DNA from: Heliocidaris erythrogramma | Lineage: Eukaryota; Echinodermata; Echinoidea; Camarodonta; Echinometridae | Direction of reading: 5' to 3' | Assembly (NCBI GenBank): GCA_025617745.1 | Contig: CM046857.1 | Span: forward strand, 25,079,761-25,143,760 | Length of the DNA stretch: 64,000 nucleotides | Shown here: in pieces, positions 55,517 to 64,000 of the stretch | Layout of the letters: the number at the start of each line of letters is the position of its first letter | Position numbering within the stretch: position 1 is the first letter of the stretch | The notes under the pieces: model-generated | Told to the model about the DNA's origin: nothing | The model's input: the letters and a program-made list of their open reading frames with translations, nothing else | The model's database searches: none | Position numbers and translations under genes: made by a program

Positions 55517-57705
55517 GTAATCAGATTTATACCCGCGGATCATTTTTTTTTTTTTATAACAAGAATGACGCACAATCATAATGTTTAATGGAAGTAAATA
55601 TTGACGGCCGATCGAGGGTCGTACATATATTACATGTACATGTTGTGTTATACAGTATTGTGTTTTCATTATCTGTACTCTTCCCTCGATTTCTTCCTCT
55701 TCCTCTCTCGTTCTCTCTCTCTCTCTCTCTCTCGCTCACCCCCCCCCCCCCTCTCTCTCTCCTTCGAAGTAGTTAACTATGAATCCTACATTTTCAAATA
55801 ATAGTGGGTTGTATGATGTATCGTATTGTATTTTATTTATTTTCCAATCACGATGATATAAAATGAAACATTACAGACAAAATAGAATGATACATGATAA
55901 CATCAGAATGATGTGAATTGGCTGGATTGGCCACTCAGCTAGCTATGTGACTATTACAAAGCTGTTCTTCCCTGGTCCAGAACCTCAATCAAAAATTATT
56001 TTTTTAATTTTTATTTATTTTTTAAAAATTTATTTATTGATTAATTATTATTTGTTTATTTAACCATTGACATCCCAGAGGAATGGTTACTGGCCATTCG
56101 GCGCCACTCGGCAAACCGGTTGGAACCAGTTACAGACAGCGCCGCCCCCGCACCGGCGGGGCGCAACAATGACTTCGTGTCCGGTGATTGGCCACTCGCC
56201 GACCAATCGCGCCGGAGTAAAGACAAACAATAGCACGCACCTGGGCTCCCCGGATCCCCGCCGCTGCTATATAACACGCGCGCAGCGAAGTCTATATGCT
56301 CATTGCCTGACGAAGACTAGCAGTAGCGGTCGAAACGTCGTAGCTTTCCTCGTTTGCACATCGTGAGACAACTGATCTACTTTTCGTCTTCATCTTTCAC
56401 CACGATGAACCTCTTCCTAACCTAAACCATTTATTTATTTTATTTATTTATTTTTATTTTTATTTTATTTATTTATTTATTTATGATTATTCTTATTATT
56501 CTTATTATTTTTTTTTTAATTTTTTAATTTATTTTATTTATTATTATTATTATTATTATTTTTTTTTTTTTTTGGGGGGGGGGGGGGGGTTGTTCTTTTA
56601 TAGCGCACATGTCTGTCAGACTTGACACTCCAGGCGCTCCACACTTGAAATTAGTGTTCTCCCTTGTTTATCATGAAAGCTGAGAATCTGTAGTATATAA
56701 AAAATGAACATGTCTCATCATGACGTGTTAACTTTTCTTCCCGTCCAGTCGTGAAGGGTTTGGGGGTTTTAACCCCACCGCACACGTCTGCGATCCGATT
56801 TCGGATTTAAACAATTAAAGACGTAAAATATTTTTGATTGAGGTTCTGAATAGTCATATAGATAATAAAATCGAAAAACGGCCTATCGCGATTTGCGAGC
56901 TTTCCAGTCGGAGGAAAGGCCAATTCGGCTACTAGTCGCAGTGACGTCATAGTATAGTCTTACGATAGTCTACGATTTTAAACTGATTTGACACTTATTC
57001 CGGGAATAAGGCTAACAGCTCATCAAAATCCTATGCTTGGTATTCATATTATTGTTCAGAAGCTGAATCAGGTAGATTTGATTTGTTAAAATGCTATTGC
57101 AATTTATTTCCAAAGTCGGATCGCAGTCGATCTTATAATATAGTGTGCGGTAGGCTTTAGGCGCAGCAGGACGAGGACGAATCCAGACAGAATTTGGGAA
57201 TGAAAAGTAAAGGCTCATGCATATAATTTGATGTTAATACATTTATATTAATCTAATGCCTTTATCCAACCTTGGTAATAAAATGACTGTCTTGTGTGAA
57301 AGCAGAAAAATAAGAAAAACAGGATGTTGAAAATTGAAAGACTGAAATCGGACAAGGAATAAGAAAGTTATGGATGTTTGTAAATTGAGATCACTAAATC
57401 TATGCGAATCTCAAATTGGCAATTTGGTGAGTTGACAGTGACATATTGTTTGTCGTGTACTAAAATATCATTATATTTGCGGTTTTCTCATAAGCGCCTT
57501 TTCTCTCGGCCTAGGCCTACTCAAAATACAATCATGTAGCCTATATATATAGGCTTATTGTTATAAATCCTCATGAAAGAAAAAGTAAAAGGCATTTTGA
57601 AGAAAAAAATTTGACAGGATAATAATATCCAAACCTTTGGAAGCGCATATAGGGACGTACATAACGTGATACAAGCGTTATACAAGAACGGTTTATTATT
57701 ATTAT

Positions 57706-57740
<35 letters not shown>

Positions 57741-60192
57741 ATTTTACTATTTTACTCATTTTGTGTGTTGGAGCAAATGGGGGAGTTGTCCATCACTACG
57801 TCACAGCGGCAATTTGAAATTCTCAAACATTTGATTATTTCTTTCTTTACAGTGGTTCTCGGTGTTGTATGACCCGATACTTTGCAAATATTGTTGTTGT
57901 TTTGGAGTTTTTCTTTTTTACTATCGGGGTCAGCTTGGACCTTGTCTCAGACACGTGCATGTAAACTCCTCAAAAAAAGTTTGGAAATCTGACTTTGATC
58001 GATCATTTCTTCCGAGTCTTAGTGAATATTGATGTTTGATTGATACCACTGAAAGATCATTTAATTATCTTTAAAATGATACCCTACATGATATGATTAT
58101 CGTTCACATGGAGGTGCAGTGCCTTGAAATGTGGGGCAAGGTCAAAATTCAAACTTTTTTTGAGGAGTTTAGTTCGACTCTGCCATCGTTTATGTCATGA
58201 TTCACATTGCAGTTGGATCATTATTTTAATTAATATTAGGTGGTCAAATAAAATACTGTCCTTTGTGACTCTGTATTTCATCTTCTAAGTTTACTTTTTT
58301 ATTTTTTAATCCATGTTTATTTATAGCGCTCGGCCGGCGAAGATGGATGTTCAAAAAACCCTTCAACTAAACACAAAAGAAATAAGGTATGTATTGGCCT
58401 ACATTATTACCCGGTTTTTTCTCTCTCTCTCTCTCTGTCTCTCTCTCTCTTCCTCCCTCCCTCCTCTCTCTCTCTCTCTCTCTCTCAACATCTGAAAATT
58501 ATAAAGGACAATCAACCTTAATCATTTTACACGTTGAACTGGACAAACACAGAAGAAATCTTCTTCTGATGAACGCTATAATAAATTACAAATAGGTATT
58601 TGACAATTATTACGGAAATTAGAATGTTTGCAGTGTCAGATTGCGGATTCTCTGGCCGAAACGGGGGCATACACTAGTCTGCAATATCTTTGACCCACCC
58701 CCTATATATTTGTTATGTTCCTGTCCTTAATTTTCATATGTACTGTTTAAAAACAAAATGTAAAAGATATACATGTATATACATGTTTGTGGAAATCAAT
58801 AAAACTTTGAATTAGATTGCCCTTATAAAAGGAATATGTTTGTATGCGTTTGGGAATGGACGGCAGTAATTTGTTGATACGTTATTGAATGTGCATGATG
58901 TAAGGAACAATATTAATATAATCTCCCTTCTTCTATTTTTTACTGAATAGGATCAAGCGAACGTCGTTATCTGCAGTAATTCAGGCGAAGAAAGCGTCTT
59001 AGGCCTAATCCAACATATTAACGAAAATATGTCCGACGTTGTACAGCCAGCGAGTGTGAAATTTGAGCCTCTTCCCTTTAACATGAAAGATATGAAGAAA
59101 TTCAAATTTAAAGGAATAGATGCTCTCATTCTTTGTCACTCTGTTGACATCAAGGGACCCTTACGCTCCTACGATGGACCCAACTCCATCTATCACAAAT
59201 TATTGCAAAAGGCCAAGAATTGCTTGGGTAAGTGTTACTCTAGTCATTCACTATTTCTCTTCTCAGTTTTGTATCTAATATGTTCTTCTTTTTTTCTTTT
59301 CTCCTTTCTTATTTTTTTCCTTCATCGTCTTCTTCTTCTTGTTTTGGGTTTTTTTTTCTTCTTTTTATTTTCTTCTTCTTCTTCTTCTTCTTCTTCTTCT
59401 TCTTCTTCTTCTTCCTTCACCTCCTCTTCTTGTTCACTTCCTTCGTCTTAAAAAAGTAAAGAAGATGAAGCAATATACCAGATTCTATGATTCTGGGGAG
59501 GGCGGGGAACGTCGCCTGATTTTTATTTTTATTTTATACATTACCAAGTACAAAAGTGTAATAACGAACATGAGTTGACATTCGAAGTGGTATTTAGGAA
59601 GGCCAACAGGGGCGGCGATCGGAGGGGGGGGGGGGGCGTCTCCCCCAAATATTTTGGGGAGATTGTTCCCCCACCCTCTCCCCATACACAATAAAACAAT
59701 AACAGCATCGAATAGAGAGAAAATACCGTATTTTGGAGCTGGGATGTTCTAGAAAGCAACGTTTAAAGACTAGTTTCCAAATTACAGTCATATCGCTCAA
59801 TCACTGTGCTCACTCGCTTAATAACGATAAATGTAATTTAAAGCTAATTAAGCTCGGTATTATGACCAGTCTAAGTATCACTGATGATCGAAATGACTAA
59901 TAAAAACGGTTTTAATCTTTCCATCTGTACAGGAAAGAAGAAAGTAGCTGTTATCGTCCATGACTACAAATATCAACAGATGGCGCTAGAGTCGTTGAGC
60001 AACACCCTCAAGCCCACGTTCAGTATGACGTCACTGGTTCTGGCTTTGGGCAAGCTCGCTGCAGGGAACCCACTTCAGTTGACCAAAACACAGCTGGACG
60101 AGTTTGAATCTTTCTTCCGAGGAGCACTGTCATACCGCAGGAAAATCGCTGGAGCATTTTATAGATTTTTCTATCGTATCATCCGTCAGTAA
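55490..60192 (+). CDS. Copy B: putative dual-acylated flavodoxin-like-fold protein, 4 exons, 207 aa
   Basis: Paralogue of 34457-44083. Exons are 55490-55516, 58327-58386, 58951-59227 and 59933-60192; phases 0, 0, 1 as in copy A. It starts MGCFLSRAK: Gly2/Ser6 for N-myristoylation plus Cys3 for possible palmitoylation, the arrangement seen in several Src-family kinases. Exon 2 adds a basic linker ending TKHKRNK. Blocks shared with copy A: CSNSGEESV, INENMSDV, LCHSVDIKG, KAKNCLGKKKVAVIVHDY, MTSLVL-LGKL and the C-terminal ALSYRRKI-GAFYR-FYRIIRQ. The order of strands and helices is consistent with a flavodoxin-like fold, but FMN binding is not shown. Both copies are intact, which argues for function. 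The product is probably a peripheral protein on the cytoplasmic face of a membrane. Confidence 0.86.
56085..56410 (+). other. GC-rich insert with TATA-like motif and a hairpin motif
   Basis: Much richer in GC than the flanking AT-rich intron. It contains GCTATATAACACGCG, and about 40 bp later CTGACGAAGACTAGC...GGTCGAAACGTCG. It is likely a piece of a transposable element; its family is not identified. Confidence 0.4.
56412..56592. repeat. (TTTA)n/(TTAT)n simple repeat ending in T and G runs
   Basis: Tetranucleotide and trinucleotide AT repeats, then a long T run and a run of more than 14 G. Confidence 0.92.
56768..57160. mobile_element. About 420-bp foldback MITE, copy 3
   Basis: Ends TAACCCCACCGCACAC / TAGTGTGCGGTAGGCTTTA, more diverged than copy 2. 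Lies in copy B intron 1, while copy 2 lies in copy A intron 1, but at a different place relative to the exons. Confidence 0.78.
57275..57430. repeat. Dispersed repeat related to 4800-4970
   Basis: Shared words include GTGTGAAAGC-GAAAAATA, GGACAAGGAATAAGAAA-TTATGGATGTTTG, and GCGAATCTCAAATTGGCAAT. Moderate identity. Confidence 0.7.
57634..57735 (+). repeat. 3' end of an (ATT)n-tailed SINE
   Basis: CTTTGGAAGCGCATATAGGGAC and TTATACAAGAACGGTTTATTATTATT match the terminal part of the 13205 SINE. Head absent. Confidence 0.6.
57964..58169. mobile_element. Tc1/mariner-type MITE with TA duplication
   Basis: Perfect 20-bp inverted ends AACTCCTCAAAAAAAGTTTG are flanked by TA on each side (57962-57963 and 58170-58171). 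About 206 bp, non-coding. Absent at the matching position of copy A. Confidence 0.9.
58327..58386 (+). CDS. Copy B exon 2 (linker)
   Basis: Twenty codons, RSAGEDGCSKNPSTKHKRNK, between TATTTATAG and GTATGT. More basic than the copy A exon. Confidence 0.78.
58421..58490. repeat. (CT)n microsatellite after copy B exon 2
   Basis: TCTCTC tract about 35 bp past the donor, paralleling copy A. Confidence 0.9.
58951..59227 (+). CDS. Copy B exon 3
   Basis: Acceptor TACTGAATAG, donor GTAAGT. It encodes DQANVVICSNSGEESV through KAKNCLG, with GIDALILCHSVDIKG. Phase 1 out as in copy A. Confidence 0.93.
59282..59448. repeat. (TTC)n microsatellite in copy B intron 3
   Basis: TTCTTC tract at the position equivalent to 42602-42905 in copy A. 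Gives spurious Ser/Leu-rich frames. Confidence 0.92.
59933..60192 (+). CDS. Copy B exon 4
   Basis: Acceptor CATCTGTACAG. It encodes GKKKVAVIVHDYKYQQMALE, then MTSLVLALGKL and LTKTQLDEFESFFRGALSYR, ending KIAGAFYRFFYRIIRQ and TAA. Same length (260 nt) as copy A exon 4. Confidence 0.93.
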
Positions 60193-60424
60193 GCTTTGAT
60201 GTTCAGATACGCAGTGTCACGCAACCATAAAAGGCATATGCTGTGGTGGTGGTGGTGGTGGTGGTGGTGGGGGTTGGGGGTGCTTTTGGAAGTTACCACA
60301 ATTATTATTCGGGCACCGGGAATTCACATTTGGTCAGAGAGATGGTCATTTGTATATTATTTATACTTATTTATATTTATTTAGAATTATATTTTCCTGA
60401 CTAAACCACTCTTCAAAATCTAGA

Positions 60425-60610
60425 GCCATCACTGACGTGACTCCCTAGGTTAGTGAAAATATAGTGATAATAGAGTGAAAATTGGCTTTTCCTTTTAAGA
60501 GAGCACATCAAAATAAATCGATATTCAATCCTATGAAGTGATCCCTGACGTTACTCCCGAGGGAGTGAAAATAAAGTTTAAAAATCCCTCTTTTCTCAAA
60601 GAGAGTAGGT
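60425..60610. repeat. GAGTGAAAA repeat cluster downstream of copy B
   Basis: CACTGACGTGACTCCCTAGG, AGTGATAATAGAGTGAAAAT and AGAGAGCAC units, related to the clusters at 35376 and 44135. Confidence 0.7.
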
Positions 60611-61277
60611 CCTACATTTTCACTATAGTACGTCATTTGTAAAAAAAAAAAAAAAAAATGCTCACACGCTTCACAGGCTGACAAATTAAGGTAGTCGCTG
60701 GAAAGTTGATATTCGGGCAAGCGACGTCGCCCCCCTCCGTCTCCCCTGGAGAAATTGTGCCACACCAAGGAGAGGATGTGCATCATTTTTCTACTGTATC
60801 CCCCCTCCCCTTCATCCTACTTTATTTAAAGGGAAGGGGCGACCGTTTCGTCCCCAGCATATGAATAGCTGTAGGCGAATTATTTATCAATGTTGAAGAG
60901 AGAATGCACTATTTTATCATATTAGGACGTGATGAGCTTTTGGTAAGGATTACATGATGGAAGTTACTAAGTTATGAAAATTTAAGCGGGTTGGCACTGG
61001 AAATATGTCAGTTGTCATGGTTGTGGCATGCACGAACGGTCAAAAATTGCCGACTAATCAAATTACGCATAAAAGTATTCCTCCCGTAGATCATTAAAAG
61101 TGATGTCCATCATTATTGTTTCAAGAAATGTGTAGTATTTTGTATATAATCAAGTACGATAATGATAGCGTTCAGCTTGAAATATTCACCATAATTTTGT
61201 CTGCATGCTTTGAAATTAATATCTTTTTTTCCTATCATCATCCCAGCATGATATAATGTTCTTTTAGTATTCATGTA

Positions 61278-61358
61278 CAGGCCCGTAGCCAGAGGGGGTC
61301 GGAGGAGTCGGACGACCCCCCCCCCCCCCCCCTACTTGGACTGAGGTCCGCTTTTTCA

Positions 61359-61399
<41 letters not shown>

Positions 61400-61930
61400 G
61401 TTTACATGGCTTTACTTCCGAGGACAACTATTGTTCCTCTATTGTTACTCGTCCTCGGACAGTCGACGGAATAAGGCATAAATTCATTGTTCGACGTTCG
61501 AGGACTATTGTCCGCCTTCCGAGGACCATAATTTTGTTGTCATGATTTTTTTTTGTTCTCTGTCCGAAAATGTCCTCGGACATAATGCTAAACAAACGCA
61601 CGCACACTCACACAGGTATACTTGTGTGTCTTTCCTTTTGTTCTCTCTATTGTTCAAATAGCCACACAAGCAGCAAAAAAGCCACACAAGCCTGACGGAA
61701 TAAAGGCATCTATTGTGTTTGACTGTCCATTTAGTCACACAAGTATACCTCTGTTGGTACACACACACACACACCTCTTAAATCTTTGTTACCAGAATTA
61801 CCCACACGCTGTCAGTTATATTGATGATGGAAAAAAGGTCCACTTTTGCCAAAAACGTATTGATTATGACAAGAAGGTCCACTTCTGCCAAAAACAACCC
61901 AACCCTTTAGAAACCCTGGCTACGGGCCTG
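61278..61930. mobile_element. CAGGCCCGTAGCCAG element enlarged by (CA)n and other sequence
   Basis: Ends CAGGCCCGTAGCCAG / CTGGCTACGGGCCTG. ATGTA lies on both sides (61273-61277 and 61931-61935), a 5-bp target-site duplication. The ends match 40867-41088, but the interior is about 430 bp longer, with (CA)n tracts and repeated GTCCACTT-TGCCAAAAAC units. Confidence 0.85.
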
Positions 61931-62059
61931 ATGTATTTATAATTTTCGTTCAGGAACTTCTGTTTAATTATGGACGTTCTCAGTACAAGCTTTGCGGGTT
62001 TTTGCCTCCTTCTATTTGCTGAATTATCTACTATATTGTACTATAATTTATGTTCACCG

Positions 62060-62142
62060 CATTGTTACACATGTATTTCTTGATTTTTTCACATTGTACC
62101 GATGAGAAGGATATAAATGTTGATTTCAATTCAATTCAATAA
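62060..62142 (+). repeat. Probable LINE 3' terminus
   Basis: GAGAAGGATATAAATGTTGATTTCAATTCAATTCAAT ends in pentamer repeats like the 47446 LINE but in the opposite sense. It lies within sequence absent from unit A, so it is probably a short 5'-truncated insertion. Confidence 0.4.
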
Positions 62143-62144
62143 CG

Positions 62145-64000
62145 ATGCTATAATTTCCCAAACACCTGACCGTAGTTACACCATAAATTCATAAAAGTGA
62201 CATGTATGAACGAACTATTTTGTTTATAATTAATCAAATTTACCCCCTATTACGGGCTTTTGGAAGGGAAGCCAGCAAAATTACCCCCTAAATGGGGGAA
62301 GAGTGCCGAGGTGAAGAGTGTCCATAACTTTTGGGATTTGAAACTAACCCTATTTGGGACCCTGTTTCAGGATTGTTCCGGAAAGATTTGAAAACTACCC
62401 CTAATTAAAAATATTTAAGGAAAATATGCTAAAAGACCCCCATTTCAAGGATTTTTCGGGATTTTTCCCCCCAAACTGAGCCCCTAAATTATACCCCTTT
62501 TCCCGAAAAATCGGGAACGCGTATGCGGTACAGATGACCACCTGAGTTGGGGGGGGGGGGGGGGGGCGGGATTTAAATCCATCAACATTATAAATATGGA
62601 TGGTTTAACCACAACGTTTCCAATGAACAATCAAAAAGTGAATAATTATCCTAATGCCACATTAGCTTATAAATCAAAACGTCACTTTCACAGAAACATA
62701 AAAAACATCATAATGTGATAACATTTGGCCATTTCAATCGAAAAGGGAAATTTGTAATATTCGGTTGTGATTACCTATCAACTTTCAGGTAGATGTTCAA
62801 ATGGCATATTTGAACATCTACTAAAAAGCAGTTTCATCATTTTCACTTGTCTCATTGCAACTGTATATAATTATCACATAATGTGTTCATGCATGATACT
62901 AGTAAGTCATTGTTGTATATAATGTATATGATGTTTATAATGTTCTAGTTCTTTGAAAAAAGAAGAAGACATTTCGAATGTTTGAAATATGGAAAAACCA
63001 ACTGAAGCCGAAACTAAAGAAAGAATACTTTCCTAAATAAATTTAAGGAATAAAATATATTTACGCCGATCCTGGAACTACAGAAGAAAAAAAAGGGATG
63101 TGCAAACTTGTATTATAATAGAATCATCCTTATTGGTAACTGATTGAGTATATGCTTCAGCATGCGTATTATTTTTTATTCGTCATTATTTGATATTTTA
63201 TAAAGTAAATATATTATGCCCCTTATTGAGATGGTAGTCATGGTGTAAGCAAATGCTCGAGTAAGTCAGGCATGTGATGAATATAATTATACTGCGTAAA
63301 CTTGTACTTGACCAGGTTAATGATGGAGCAGATTGTTGCATTATATTCAACTATTAAAAGAAAACCTTCCAAAACATATGTAGGCCTATATATTGTGATT
63401 TGTTTATATCTATCGCTTAAATTTTCTTAAGGCTATGTATACAACATGAAGTTTAGAAATGTACAAGACAACGCCCCCCCCCCCCTGCTATATATGATAA
63501 TGATCGACAGGCCTAAACAAAAATATATTGCTTTAGCGAAGTTTGCTTCCAGATTGTGTGCATCCGTCAATACATACTGCTTGATCCGCCTACACACTTT
63601 GACCCCATAATAAATAGTTAACATAATTACATTTTACAAATAGTAACAAAGAGCATCCGTCTCCTGGCACTCATTCTATTCCAGTTGACGACACCCCACC
63701 CAAAATCCTCTGTATATGCAATTCTCGACTCTTGATCCAGTAATGAACAATTACAACCACATAGACAATGCAGTACGGTTTCCTATACTGATTTCACTAA
63801 TACGTAGTCAATAATTTTCATAATCATTTCAAGTCCTGATGCCAGTTTCTTGTTATAAGATGAAGTCCCCCATAGGACCCGTTGTGAATAAAATGAGACA
63901 ACTTTGTTTCCGTCATGTCTAGCTACGTATGGGATTTCCCAGTTGTATAAACATTCTACTGCGCAAGCGCAGAACGTGAGGCAGACGGGTATTTTTCGGA
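62145..64000. other. Non-coding flank of unit B
   Basis: No exon seen. Sequence at 62790-62960, 63140-63410 and 63420-63800 is colinear with unit A. A G run is at 62550-62566 and a C run at 63474-63484. Confidence 0.6.

Larger units (their letters stand above)
52500..64000. repeat. Segmental duplication unit B (continues past the window)
   Basis: A colinear diverged copy of unit A, listed there. It lacks the LINE and several MITEs of unit A. It has its own insertions: the 53277-54982 tandem duplication, the 56.1-56.6 kb insert, the TA-flanked element at 57964, and 61278-62140. Confidence 0.8.

Overview
The window is an intron-rich metazoan nuclear genome segment with eukaryotic splice sites, tRNA-derived SINEs, LINEs and very many short terminal-inverted-repeat (foldback) elements. 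The repeat style (TACATGTA-type sequence everywhere, SINEs with an (ATT)n tail, GGGCCC..GTTTCATAAAAC foldbacks) suggests a marine deuterostome, most likely an echinoderm such as a sea urchin. The species is inference and cannot be fixed without a database search.

Region 1 (about 1-7.4 kb) is non-coding and packed with foldback repeats. Region 2 (7.46-25.54 kb) is one complete plus-strand gene: a 14-coding-exon orthologue of the group VI calcium-independent phospholipase A2 (PLA2G6 / iPLA2-beta). It has an N-terminal domain, a block of ankyrin repeats and a patatin-like lipase domain with an intact Ser/Asp dyad (about 864 residues). Its introns hold SINEs, foldback elements, an antisense LINE with a clean target-site duplication, and a degenerate extra copy of one lipase exon. 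Region 3 (25.5-34.4 kb) has no recognised gene: a probable 3' UTR, SINEs, MITEs and unassigned AT-rich sequence.

Region 4 (about 29-64 kb) is a diverged tandem segmental duplication. Each unit carries one copy of a four-exon plus-strand gene that I do not recognise: copy A (34457-44083, 204 aa) and copy B (55490-60192, 207 aa). Both are intact, with matching exon phases. A tiny first exon encodes only an N-terminal acylation signal (MGSRQS in A, MGCFLS in B). Exons 3-4 encode an alpha/beta domain whose element order resembles flavodoxin-like folds, ending in a basic aromatic helix. The products look like small lipid-anchored membrane-surface proteins, and this pair is the best candidate here for something undescribed. 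Unit A also carries a CR1/jockey-like LINE with a long open reverse transcriptase frame, at a site unoccupied in unit B.

All exon boundaries were placed by hand from splice consensus and reading frame. No database, structure prediction or transcript data were available.
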